Shown piece after piece: positions 43,610 to 53,738 of a stretch of 64,000 nt of DNA. Each line of letters begins with the position of its first letter. Positions within the stretch are counted from its first letter, which is position 1. Source of the DNA: Aradus depressus (lineage: Eukaryota; Arthropoda; Insecta; Hemiptera; Aradidae); the NCBI GenBank assembly GCA_963662175.1, contig OY759220.1:1922001-1986000 (forward strand). The letters are read 5' to 3'. The notes beneath the pieces are model-generated. The model saw nothing but the letters and a program-made list of their open reading frames with translations. It was not told the origin of the DNA and ran no database searches. Made by a program: the position numbers and the translations under genes.

Positions 43610-44279
43610 CCTTGAACTAACCCCTTATACCACCCCCTAATAATATTTCTTATACTACTCCCATACCCCATACTACTCCCTTACCCCATACTATAACCTT
43701 GTACTAACCCCTTATACCACCCCCTAATAATATTTCCTTATACTACTCCCATACCCCATACTACTCTTTATACTATAACCTTGAACCACCCTTATACCAC
43801 CCCCTAATAATATTTCCTTATACTACTCCCATACCCCATACTACTCTTTATACTATAACCTTGAACCACCCTTATACCACCCCCTAATAATATTTCCTTA
43901 TACTACTCCCATACCCCATACTACTCTTTATACTATAACCTTGAACCACCCTTATACCACCCCCTAATAATATTTCCTTATACTACTCCCATACCCCATA
44001 CTACTCCCTTACCCCATACTATAACCTTGTACTAACCCCTTATACCACCCCCTAATAATATTTCCTTATACTACTCCCATACCCCATACTACTCTTTATA
44101 CTATAACCTTGAACCACCCTTATACCACCCCCTAATAATATTTCCTTATACTACTCCCATACCCCATACTACTCCCATACCCCATACTACTCTTTATACT
44201 ATAACCTTGAACCACCCTTATACCACCCCCTAATAATATTTCCTTATACTACTCCCTTACCCCATACTATTCTTTATAC
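43610..44279 (+). repeat. C-rich ~82-bp satellite, about 8 units
   Basis: Units include CCACCCCCTAATAATATTTC, CTTATACTACTCCCATACCC and TTTATACTATAACCTTG. Internal ~16-bp sub-repeats (CATACTACTCCCATACCC) vary in number, so unit length shifts. The array resumes at 45092 after the hAT insertion. Confidence 0.93.
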
Positions 44280-45091
44280 CATATGTGGGCAACAACGGGC
44301 CCGCTGTAAGATTTGGTCCGGCCCGCGAGACATTTTGAAAAACCCAATTAAAAAAAAAAATATTACACTACACACTCACTCCAAATTAGGAAGATCGAGT
44401 AAGATGGGGTTTTTGGCTTGCTTCTGCGGAATCAAGTGAGCGAGTAAGGCGAGTGAGGAAAAATTCATGTCATCGCGTGTTTGTTTATGGTCAATAAACT
44501 TGCAAATGGAGTTGATCGAGATTCAAGAAAACTCCCTCCTAAAATCTAAATTTGAAGACGTGGAGTTGTGAGATTTCTACAAAAAATACCTCGAAGAAGA
44601 CCATTTTCCGCAGCTTAGAAAATTCGCAAGAAGATTGATTTGTGCGTTTGGCAGTACTTATAAATGCGAACAGTTCTGTTCAATGATGAAAGTTAATAAA
44701 TCAAAACATCGTACAAGGCTCACTGAAGATAATTTGGAAAATTCTTTACATCTTTGTTTCAGTGGAATTAATCCAAACATCAATGGATTAGTTTCCCAAA
44801 TTCAAGTGTCTCACTGATTTCGGTGTCGCTACTTAACTTTCGTAGTTTGTAATAATTCCAAATTTCACGATTTAATTATAATATTGTACCTATTTTTTTT
44901 CATTTCATTTTGTTATTTTAATAAATTGTATTATAATAACATTGTCTTATTATTTCATGTCTGATATCTATCGCTAAATATTATGAACACTACTTTAAAG
45001 TCCGACGTTATTTTATTTTGAACCATCTACGCGGCCCGCGAACGTATTTGCACACTAAAGTTTGGCCCGCAACAAAGGTTGCCCATACATG
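44280..45091 (+). mobile_element. hAT-like DNA transposon (812 bp) inside the C-rich satellite
   Basis: The 8-bp target duplication CTTTATAC lies at 44272-44279 and 45092-45099, the size made by hAT elements. Ends CATATGTGGGCAAC and (inverted) CATGTATGGGCAAC match at 12 of 14. Sub-terminal GGCCCGCGA words are present at both ends. The inside holds only a C-terminal piece of a transposase, so this is a deletion derivative. Confidence 0.9.
44505..44817 (+). pseudogene. hAT transposase C-terminal fragment
   Basis: The frame reads LQMELIEIQENSLLKSKF, then a stop (TGA near 44567), then FYKKYLEEDHFPQLRKFARR and FGSTYKCEQFCSMMKVNKSK. It continues with HRTRLTEDNLENSLHL to the stop at 44815. This is the hAT dimerisation domain (pattern FGSTY.CEQ.FS.M...K...R..L.D..L), of the kind shared with GTF2IRD2/ZBED-like proteins. 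The catalytic core is absent and the frame is interrupted, so no activity is possible. ATG-initiated reading starts only at 44635. Confidence 0.85.
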
Positions 45092-45199
45092 CTTTATACT
45101 ATAACCTTGTACTAGCCCTGGTATAATACATTGAAATGTTTTAATGAACCAGTAACCAGTTTTAATAAACACTGAAAAAGTTCTTACGGTGTTTCTACG

Positions 45200-45640
45200 A
45201 GCACGGCAACACCTGAAATAATGAATACATTGATACGAAATTTGAAGTGTATCCAGAACCACATGAGCACGACATTGATAAGTGTGGGGCAGAGGAGGGG
45301 AGGTCAACTCGAATATAACTGTGGATGTAATAAATGTGCCACACGAAATTTAGTGGGAATTCAGAAGACATATTGATTTTGAACCAAATCGTTAGATTGT
45401 TTTCAGAGGGAGACCGGAAACTTAGTTGATTAATTCGCACTAAAAAAAGTACATTTCCGGTTATCCACCGACGATATTTTTTTTTTATTTGGTAGTTGGT
45501 CTTTGAAGAGGGACTGAGAGCTGTTTGGGTCGACAGTGAAAGCACCCACAGACTAGGTAATGATGACATATTCTCCCACCTTCCCTGGGTGAGTTTCCAC
45601 TCTCCCTTTCTACTTATATGGGTCATTACCCCTTTTTTGG
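45200..45640 (-). repeat. Family A copy
   Basis: Minus strand: AATATCGTCGGTGGATAACC (about 45476), AGTGCGAATTAATCAACTAA, GTCTCCCTCTGAAAACAATC, TTTCGTGTGGCACATTTATT and CCACAGTTATATTCGAG. This is the clearest 5' end of the family in the window. Confidence 0.7.
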
Positions 45641-46300
45641 TGGTTGGTTGCCTTATAAACCTAAAGGTTTTAGTACCCTTTTAAAGAAAGACCTACCGTG
45701 TTGACCTTACCAGAGGCCTAGCCCACAATATATGTAGCACCCCCTCCCCCCCCCTCCCCCGTTACTATGGTATATTGGCAATAACTTAGATGTGTCCCCG
45801 CCACTGTCCCGCTTCCACTCCTACCTTAATATACCCCATTTTGCACAATATAAGCTCGAATTCGTAGTTCAACTGAATACGAAATACAGTCGTCGGTGAA
45901 TCACCAGCAACGTACTTCCCCAGCTTGAATATCTGTGAAGTGGAATAGTCATCTAAGAAGGCAAAGTCTGCCACTGCGCCCTCCCCCACCCATGGATCCG
46001 CCTCTTGTCTCTCGAGTTTCCTTGGAGCCTCCTTTAATCTGTGATAATAATGGGCTGGATGGGTGGCTCTTAGGTGGGGCTCCCAGCATTGAGTTACCTC
46101 GTCTTGCATCTAATTAGTTCTGATAGTGCCGGCAGAGTGCCTCTCTGTCCTATCAAGGGTCGAACAGCCTTCGCACACATCGCCCCGGCCAACCTTTTCA
46201 GTTCGCCTCTGTAAGTCATAGGTCAAAGAAACCCGAGTTAACAAATTTTTGAGAGCTAGTACTAATGGTATGTTTCGGCGCTCCAAACACGCATAAAAAT
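45641..46300. other. Intergenic sequence with family A 5' words
   Basis: CGTCGGTGAATCACCAGCAA (45891) and TACTTCCCCAGCTTGAATAT are another family A 5' end. The remainder, including frames at 45786-46109 and 46110-46316, is not recognised. Confidence 0.45.
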
Positions 46301-46480
46301 ATCGTCGGTGAATCACCGGGAGTGCACTTCCCCAGCACGAATCAGTCTAATAAGTTTTCGTTCTCCCTCTAAACCGATCTACTGATCAATAGGCAACTTA
46401 CTCAGGGAGTCCTAATCCTCATACTACATAATATGACAGTAACTAATTTATTTTATGATTTCAAAACTAATGAACGCATT
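46301..46480 (+). repeat. Family A 5' part
   Basis: AATATCGTCGGTGAATCACC at 46298, then GCACTTCCCCAGCACGAATC and GTTCTCCCTCTAAACCGATC. Confidence 0.7.
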
Positions 46481-46514
46481 CTAGTGGCAAAGTAAACAAC
46501 TAATCTCTTTTTTG

Positions 46515-46675
46515 TGGCTGAAGCCTGAGCTTTAACTACCTTCGCTCTGGACGGCTTAATTTTGAATACCCAGGTTTAGTTACCTAGAGGGGACTTCAAT
46601 GAGTACCTGAATCGCACCGTCGCTTAACGACTAGGACGACGTATTCAAGGTTTATTTGCCTCCCATTGGCCCGAG
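46515..46675 (-). repeat. SINE-1 fragment
   Basis: TGAGCTTTAACTACCTTCGC, GGTTTAGTTACCTAGAGGGG and TCGCTTAACGACTAGGACGA are diverged SINE-1 3' and body words on the minus strand. Confidence 0.65.
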
Positions 46676-47400
46676 TATAATTATTAAGTGTGTATTGATT
46701 TTGAAATCAACGCAATGTTTCCCTACGGAACCCCCCAGTCTGTGTATCCTGATCATACTTGAGGTGGAGTAATTACCCCCATTCTTCCCCATAGATCCTC
46801 CACTAGTTACAGTTTGTTCAAGTTGAACTGAAGCTGAAAGAGGGGAGTCAGACACATGTGTGACTTGGTCCCCCCTCCCCTGGGGGCCTGTCTTGGTTAT
46901 AAATATTCAATTGTGTCGAAGTTCGGGGGGTAGGGGGGGAGGGGGGGGGGGGGGGGGAACAAACGACGGAGTCTGCCCTCAGTTCCATATAGAACAGGAC
47001 AGCCATCGTCAGAAACTGCTCATCCCCCCCCAACCCAGCACACATATGCTAATATCTAGAAGGGGCGGAACACAATTCCACAAACCCCCCACCACAGATC
47101 CTGTCTATTAATATTAAAGAGGGACTGGAGGGGGTGATTCCGCCCCCAAGTTAAGACAATCCCACACATACAATCCACTTCCTCCCCCGACCAACTCCCA
47201 TCCCAGGCTAATAGTGTTTGAGGGGGGGGGTGATAATAAAATTAGTCTACAGAAATCCCCCCCTCCATGGTACTAACCTTCTACTCAAGGCCCTTGTCCT
47301 AGTGGGGGGGGGGGGGGGGGGGGGGGGCAACCTATTGTTCTTGTATTTGTATGTTTCTGCAGTCAAACACTAACTAACGTCTCAACTCATAACTTACTCC
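46676..47400. other. Intergenic sequence with long G tracts
   Basis: Impure poly-G at 46926-46958; pure run of 24 G at 47304-47327. No gene. Confidence 0.55.
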
Positions 47401-47409
47401 CTAATTTGT

Positions 47410-47815
47410 ATTTCACTAAATATTTTACACAGACGAGAGATCTCATGTCAAACTGTCTATTCAATTTCAATTCTTGTACAATGCCTATCCTCAAAATATT
47501 TTACACAGACGAGAGATCTCATGTCAGTCTGTCTATTCAATTTCAACTCTCCTCGTACAATGCCTATCCTCTAAATATTTTACACAGACGAGAGATCTCA
47601 TGTAAAACTGTCTATTCAATTTCAACTCTCCTCGTACAATGCCTATCCTCTAAATATTTTACACAGACGAGAGATCTCATGTCAAACTGTCTATTCAATT
47701 TCAACTCTCCTCGTACAATGCCTATCCTCTAAATATTTTACACAGACGAGAGATCTCATGTCAAACTGTCTATTCAATTTCAACTCTCCTCGTACAATGC
47801 CTATACTCTAAAGTG
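47410..47815 (+). repeat. 79-bp tandem repeat, five units
   Basis: AAATATTTTACACAGACGAG starts units at 47418, 47494, 47573, 47652 and 47731. The first unit is 76 bp and the others 79 bp. Copies are nearly identical. Confidence 0.95.
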
Positions 47816-47925
47816 GAATGCAAAAAGTGGAGAAATATTTCTTTATTCAATGGAGTAATTTCAAATTATACGAAAATTCGAACTAACATTTTGAGCTCGC
47901 CGTTGTTCGGTTTTGACTTTATGCG

Positions 47926-48424
47926 ATGGTCCGGAGCTTGTATGATGTCAGTTATTCTGGAGGACTAAGGAGTTGGATTGCTTCCGGTATTGGCTCGATC
48001 TGCACTGAGAATGTGCAGCAGATTATTGAGTCTGACTTCTTCAAGACTGTGTCGTTATATTTCGGTGACTCCAGGTTCCAAATGGCCGTCCTCATCGGTA
48101 AACAAGTCGGTGTCAAAGTGTTCGGTCTTGATCATGACGACTGTCCACTATGAAAGAGCGTAACTGAACAGCCATCTACCTCAACGCGTATGGTGAACTG
48201 ACTGCGCTGATCGAAATTACGCGTGTTGTGTACGTGTCCTACGAACGCTATGTATTCCACAAAACGCCTCGTTTGTGCCGCATGATGGATGCCCCCTCGA
48301 GTTCAACCACAACACCTTCCTTCAGATTTATATATCTACAGACGGTAGAATGTTTGACTTTGTTCCAGCCTCGTATTTAATTTACATCTTCAACTTTCTT
48401 CAAGATTTAAATAATAAATTTTAA
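47926..48424 (+). pseudogene. Decayed coding sequence, unrecognised
   Basis: Three consecutive protein-like segments lie in three different frames: about 47960-48150 (ends KVFGLDHDDCPL), about 48168-48290 (IYLNAYGELTALIE) and 48272-48424 (FLQIYISTDGRMFDFVP, stop TAA). They follow one another in order, and each is GC-richer than the flanks. This looks like one former gene broken by two frameshifts and a stop. The first ~30 bp of the ATG frame (47925-47952) are SINE-1 body (AGCTTGTATGATGTCAG), so the apparent start is not original. I do not recognise the family; a transposon, viral or host gene are all possible. Confidence 0.4.
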
Positions 48425-48559
48425 AACTTTGATGGTAGTTTGGAGGTGAAATGTCTAAAGGCAACTTCAAACTTTGCACATCTCCGTCTTCTGTTTTAGT
48501 ATGTAACTTGGGCCAACTCAGTTTATTATTTGGTAAAGTGAAATGTTGATGAGAAACTT

Positions 48560-49050
48560 TTTAGAATAAACTAGCGGGCTCACCCGGTGTTGCCCGGGAG
48601 TAACTTTGCGTTGTATTTCATTACCTCAAACTGATATCCTGCTCAACCCCCCAACCAAAAGTGACAAGATCCCCCCCCCCCCCCCCCCCCCTTCCCCTAA
48701 CCCCATCTCCCGGTGGAAATTTCGAGATGCCTCAAAGCCTGTGTGTCAACTCAAGGACGTTACATGTCAAATTTCATGAAAATCTAACGAACCGTTGAAG
48801 AGCTAGCAGTAATTTTTATGTTTGGGGCTCCCCACAACCTTCTCTACCCTACAGAATTTCGTGAAGCCATACGGCTGTTTGAACGGTGCTCATAAGAATG
48901 CTACTCGTATATGAAATTTTAGGGAAAATCTGACACTGACCAATTGTTATAAGGCTGAAACTCAATGTATGTTTTGCCTCCCCAACTCAAACTTTTGAGA
49001 TGCCACACAGCCTATATTCTAAGTAGGGCGAACCTTGAATTACGAGTACC
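48560..49050 (+). repeat. Dispersed-repeat fragment (CACCCGGTGTTGCCCGGG end)
   Basis: ACTAGCGGGCTCACCCGGTG near 48572 is the common terminus also seen, reversed, near 4465. Degenerate ~190-bp units follow (TTTCGAGATGCCTCAAAGCC, TTTTGAGATGCCACACAGCC), with 21 C at 48671-48691. Similar words at 57064-57110 (GCCACTTAGCCTATACTCTA) show the repeat continues on the other side of the nested transposon. Confidence 0.55.
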
Positions 49051-49353
49051 CATTCGGAAATGATTAGTGCTAGCAAAATTTTACAAAGAATGAAAGTTGT
49101 ACGTTTCAACGAGTGGTATGCAGAGGTGTGAAAAAAAAATGAAAAATTTAATGTAATAGAGCTTAAATTGCCAACGGAAGGAAAGCGTTACCTTTTAAGC
49201 CTATTAACAATTAATACAATCTAAAAGTATTTAAAAAGTTGGGAAGAACCAGGCAAAAGAAATCTTTATACCTGTAAAACTACCGGAGATATGTTGGTTC
49301 AAAATCTGAAAAGTGTTAAACCCAGTGTTTGAAGTGTTAAACCTTTGGAAAGA

Positions 49354-49358
49354 GTGAG
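49354..49358 (+). repeat. 5-bp target-site duplication of the BEL element, left
   Basis: GTGAG here and at 56035-56039. Removing the insert restores continuous homology to the right arm of the host transposon. Confidence 0.95.
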
Positions 49359-49931
49359 TGTTAATAAATAACATAGACTAGATTTTGAAAAATAATATAA
49401 TTATATTTCATTTCAAATACAAGGGCCAGTCGGCGTAGTTAAAAGGAAAAACAAAAAATAAACAAAGTTAACTCTCCTGATGTGGAGGGGTGAATGTGGA
49501 AGATGGGCTGATGAACTGATCTCCAAACAAGGCCGAGAAGATCTGGGAGTAGGCTGAGGACGCCGTCACACCAGATGAGCCAAGTACCAGACTTCAGAGG
49601 TCCACGGAAAGGCGATCCGGGTTGACGAGAGAAAGTCGGCGGCCTTGAGGAGTGCCCTAATGTCAACAGGCTGAAGGACCATGGAAGACTATCTGTCCAA
49701 CACTGACCAGCGGTCATAAAACGAACTATTCCCCACTCCCCCACATTCATAGGCTCCTCCCACAAATTGTTAATATGATGTAATATAAACATAAGAATAA
49801 ATTACATGAGTAATATTGACCATAGTTATTATGATAATAATATTAATAATTATTAGAATAATTAATGAAAGAAAACTTAAGAAAAAATACCTCTACAAAA
49901 AATCAAAAATTAATTAAATGTTGCGCTAACA
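49359..49931 (-). repeat. BEL/Pao 3' LTR
   Basis: 573 bp. Plus-strand start TGTTAATAAATAACATAGAC; end TTGCGCTAACA. Differs from the other LTR by GAGAGAAAG/GAGAAAG, CACATTCATAGG/CACACAGG, one A, and one G/A. Confidence 0.95.
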
Positions 49932-49950
49932 TAACCGCCCACCAAATTTT
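49932..49950 (-). other. Polypurine-like tract next to the 3' LTR
   Basis: The minus strand reads TTTGGTGGGCGGTTA directly before the LTR start TGTTAGCGC. A G-rich tract followed by TGTT..CGC is the usual plus-strand priming context of BEL/Pao elements. Confidence 0.6.
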
Positions 49951-49973
49951 ATATGAAAACAAATTTAAAGAAA

Positions 49974-52900
49974 TTACTTCTCTGAGTCACCCGATTGGGG
50001 AATCAGTGGCACACACTTAGATAGGGGACGTTTAAAAATACCCTTAATAGTATGAACACTTACAACCCGAACAATTCCGTCGGGACCTGGGAAGACGTCA
50101 GTTATTCTTCCGCGAGGCCATTGAGCAGGTGAGGAATGTTTGTCCCAAAGAAGAACCAAATCACCGACATGAGGATGGTAAGTAGTTCTAAACCATTTTG
50201 GTCGTTGCTGGAGAGTTGTAAGATATTCATTCCTCCATCGTTGCCAATAGTGTTGAACTCTTTGTTGTACGAGTTGCCATCTGGTGAGTCGATTCTCAGG
50301 ACTGTCCGTAAAGTCGACTTCTGGTCTCGTTGTTAGAGCTGTCCCAATCAAGAAATGACCTGGAGTAAGAATGTCTAGATCAGTAGGATCTGATGTTAAG
50401 GCACAAAGAGGTCTTGAGTTTAGAATCGCTTCAATCCTTGCGAACAAGGTGGTGAGCTCTTCGAAAGTGAAAGCTGTATCATTGAGAACGCGTTTAAAAT
50501 GATTCTTCACGCACTTGACGCCGGCTTCCCAGATACCTCCGAAATTGGGTGAGTAAGGAGGGTTAAAAACCCATTCCACACCTCTCGTCAGTAGATGGGA
50601 AGACAAATCCTCTTGGACAGATTTTTTATGTAACCATTTCTGCATGTCAGAGAGATGCCTTGCCGCTCCGACAAAGTTGCTGCCACAATCTGACAGAATT
50701 TTAGTAGGGAGCCCTCTACGTGAAATGAATCTATCGAGCGTGGCCATGAAGGACGCTGTCGAAAGATCAGATATCAGTTCCAAATGAAGAGCCTTAGTAG
50801 TCATACATACAAACAGACATAAATATGATTTGCTAACAGGCGCATTTCTTCTCCGAGACTCCCTGATAGAAAATGGGCCGGCAAAATCGACGCCAACATT
50901 AATAAAAGTTCGGCCAGCTTCAAAACGACACGTAGGCAAACTGCCCATCAGAGCCTCAGCTGGCTTTGCTGAAAACTTATAACAAATGTCACATCTAAAT
51001 AACTCTTGTCTGATTAAACGCCTTGCTGAGAGGATCCAGAAACGTTGACGTATCAAGGCATGGAGTTGATTTAGACCAGCATGCAAATACAAGTGGTGAT
51101 AGTGACGTATTATAAGTCTAGAGAGGTGGGAATGATGAGGTAGGATGATAGGGTGCTTCATACCTTCAGGAAGAGGTGATTGTTGAAGACGACCGCCCAC
51201 CCTCAAAAGTCCCAAGGGATCCAAGAATGGAGTCAGACCTCGGAGATTAGTGGAGGCATAATCCTCGTCGCCACTGTGTATAGCGTTAGGTAAATAACAA
51301 TTTTGGATAAGACGGATACAGGTTGTCTCCGCCGCGTTCAATTCTCTTAATGTCAAAGGCCCACACAGATTGGAGTTGCGGGCATTCTGGATGAATCGCC
51401 GCACATACGATACCGTCCTGAGAAGCTTCATAAATGATGAGAAGTTTTCGATCCATGACACAAGGTCAGGGACGACCTTTGAACTGAGAGTAGCAATTAT
51501 ACCGCCCCTAAGCTCGGGCAAAACTGTTGTCCGGCTACAAAATCTTTCGATCTTTGGCCAGTCATGGACGGGAAGTTGTAGCCAAGACGGTCCGTTCCAC
51601 CATAGATCACTACGTAAAATCTGAGATGGGCGGAGACCCCATGAGGCAGCGTCAGCTGGATTGTCCAATGTGCCCACGTGACGCCAGGACACCTCAGGAA
51701 TTAACTGTAAAATTTCTACAATACGGTTGGCCACAAAGGTTTTCAATAAATGAGGTGGAGTATGTAGCCAACCTAACACAATAGCGGAATCCGTAAAGAA
51801 GAATATTTGATTTATCGAAATTCTGTCTCGAAATTTTTTCAGAGAGCTGAATAATTTTGCAAGAAGAAGAGCACCACAAAGCTCAAGCCTTGGGATAGAG
51901 AGCGGTTTTATAGGGGCCAGCTTAGATTTTGCTTTCAAGAGAAAAATTTGAACATTGTCATCCGTTACCGTTCTAATATAAATGATGGCCGAGAATCCCT
52001 TCTCTGAAGCGTCGCAGAAACCGACGAACTGGCAATCGTTACTGTGTTTCACCGGGATGAAACGTGATAAACGGATGGACACCAATTGGGGAACTTCCAT
52101 CATGAAATTTTCCCAGTCAAGTTTGACCTCAGTTGGCAGAGGATCGTCCCAGCCGAGGCCTAATTTCCAAATATTTTGCAACATAAGCTTGGCCAAAAAT
52201 ATCACCGGTGTTAAATAACCTAGAGGATCGAAGATACGCGCAATTGCAGATAGAACACCACGTTTAGTGCACTGAGGACGTGGGGTGGTGATATTATATG
52301 AGAACTCATCTGACTGAGCATTCCACTGGACCCCTAACACCTTAAAAACACAATCTTCTCCCTTCGAAAGTGAAATAGACCTTTCATGAAACTTCTCTGG
52401 AACTGCCTTGAGCACACTCTCTGAATTGCTGGCCCACTTACGAAGCTCGAAATTACCCTTCATGAGTAAATCAATTAGTTGTTGTTGAAGGCTGAGGGCT
52501 TCATCGATACTTGATGCCCCAGTTATGATATCATCCATATATACGTCCTCGCGTAACACTTTGGACGCATGGATGAAATGATGACCTTCATCCAGAGTGA
52601 GTTGTTTAAGAACGCGAAGAGCCAAGTAGGGGGAGCAGGACATCCCGTAAGTCAAGGTGCACAATTCATATTCTTTAACGTCATCAGCAGGATCCGATCT
52701 CCAGTAAATATGTTGATAAAGACGATCCGGTTCATTGATAAGGATTTGGCGGTACATCTTACAGATATCCGTCACAAACACAATGCGATGAAGTCTAAAA
52801 TTAAGCATGATGTCCGCAATATCAAGTTGAAGTTTCGGTCCAACAAAAAGATGTTGATTTAGAGAGCCGGTAGAAATCGACGACGACATGGACGCATCAA

Positions 52901-53738
52901 AGACCGCTCTCAACTTAGTTGTTGAGCTAGTCTCTTTTAAAATGCCATGATGGGGAATTATGTATTTCCCAGGAAAGGAAGCGATTTCCATGTGTCCCAG
53001 AGAGAGATACTCTTCCATAAAAGTGATATATTCCCGTCTCAATGTGGGATTTCTCAACAATTTCTTTTCCAAGTTGTAGAACCGCTTCAACGCTTGCGAT
53101 CTTGAATCACTTAATAATGGTGAAGGAGATTTAAATGGAAGAGCAACAACGTACCTCCCTGAAGTCAAACGACGATGAGTCCGGGCAAAATGTTCTTCGC
53201 AAAGTTCCTCTTCCGGATCGGTCACAACTCCAATGCTAGGTTCCTCCAATTCCCAGAATCGTTCAAGTTGACGGTGAATAAAGGGAATCGTCGTGAGGGT
53301 CAAAACCGATGGCCTGGGGAAGGACTCAAAATCAACTGAATAGGCACCAGTAACAATCCAGCCAAGAGATGTTTTAATGGTGGCTAAATCTGTACCGATA
53401 ATAGGGATGGGTCTACCTTCCAATATTTTATAGTAAATATCGGCACCTAAAAGGCAGTCGATAGGACGAGGCAGTCCAAAATTCAAATCGGCTAATTTGA
53501 TCGAAGGGTTAATTTTTCTGATTATAATTTCCGGAACTGCAATAGATGGAAGATCCGACGTTATTTTGGTGACAACTGTGGCGCGGACACCTAGTAGAGG
53601 GGCTTTACGATGAATAGATTTCATCTCAAAAAATGTAGTTCCTAAGGACGGAACACTAAGGTCCCCGACAGAACTTATCTGATGGGAATCATTCGCCACC
53701 GTCAAGCGGAGTCGCCGAGCACAGTCTGAAGTCACCAA
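49974..53738 (-). CDS. BEL/Pao pol: protease remnant, reverse transcriptase, RNase H, integrase
   Basis: The frame encodes 1254 residues without a stop. Residues 1-125 are the C-terminal part of the aspartic protease-like domain (DCLLGADIYYKIL at 94); the catalytic DSG loop that should precede DCARRLRL is absent. Reverse transcriptase: about 225-450, with VTDICKMYRQI at 322 and catalytic YMDD at 400. RNase H: about 565-700 (FCDASEKG at 574, RLELCGALL at 617, FFTDSAIVLGW at 647). Integrase: zinc motif H882/H886/C916/C919; core with GVDFAGPF (D951), LSDCGSNF (D1017) and GGIWEAG (E1071). The C-terminal domain (DUF5641-type, RWQLVQQRVQHYWQRW to FKRPLSKCVPL) is complete. Domain order and IN C-terminus identify BEL/Pao. 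All enzymes except the protease look intact. Confidence 0.93.
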   Translation of the reverse strand: MVTSDCARRLRLTVANDSHQISSVGDLSVPSLGTTFFEMKSIHRKAPLLGVRATVVTKITSDLPSIAVPEIIIRKINPSIKLADLNFGLPRPIDCLLGADIYYKILEGRPIPIIGTDLATIKTSLGWIVTGAYSVDFESFPRPSVLTLTTIPFIHRQLERFWELEEPSIGVVTDPEEELCEEHFARTHRRLTSGRYVVALPFKSPSPLLSDSRSQALKRFYNLEKKLLRNPTLRREYITFMEEYLSLGHMEIASFPGKYIIPHHGILKETSSTTKLRAVFDASMSSSISTGSLNQHLFVGPKLQLDIADIMLNFRLHRIVFVTDICKMYRQILINEPDRLYQHIYWRSDPADDVKEYELCTLTYGMSCSPYLALRVLKQLTLDEGHHFIHASKVLREDVYMDDIITGASSIDEALSLQQQLIDLLMKGNFELRKWASNSESVLKAVPEKFHERSISLSKGEDCVFKVLGVQWNAQSDEFSYNITTPRPQCTKRGVLSAIARIFDPLGYLTPVIFLAKLMLQNIWKLGLGWDDPLPTEVKLDWENFMMEVPQLVSIRLSRFIPVKHSNDCQFVGFCDASEKGFSAIIYIRTVTDDNVQIFLLKAKSKLAPIKPLSIPRLELCGALLLAKLFSSLKKFRDRISINQIFFFTDSAIVLGWLHTPPHLLKTFVANRIVEILQLIPEVSWRHVGTLDNPADAASWGLRPSQILRSDLWWNGPSWLQLPVHDWPKIERFCSRTTVLPELRGGIIATLSSKVVPDLVSWIENFSSFMKLLRTVSYVRRFIQNARNSNLCGPLTLRELNAAETTCIRLIQNCYLPNAIHSGDEDYASTNLRGLTPFLDPLGLLRVGGRLQQSPLPEGMKHPIILPHHSHLSRLIIRHYHHLYLHAGLNQLHALIRQRFWILSARRLIRQELFRCDICYKFSAKPAEALMGSLPTCRFEAGRTFINVGVDFAGPFSIRESRRRNAPVSKSYLCLFVCMTTKALHLELISDLSTASFMATLDRFISRRGLPTKILSDCGSNFVGAARHLSDMQKWLHKKSVQEDLSSHLLTRGVEWVFNPPYSPNFGGIWEAGVKCVKNHFKRVLNDTAFTFEELTTLFARIEAILNSRPLCALTSDPTDLDILTPGHFLIGTALTTRPEVDFTDSPENRLTRWQLVQQRVQHYWQRWRNEYLTTLQQRPKWFRTTYHPHVGDLVLLWDKHSSPAQWPRGRITDVFPGPDGIVRVVSVHTIKGIFKRPLSKCVPLIPQSGDSEK

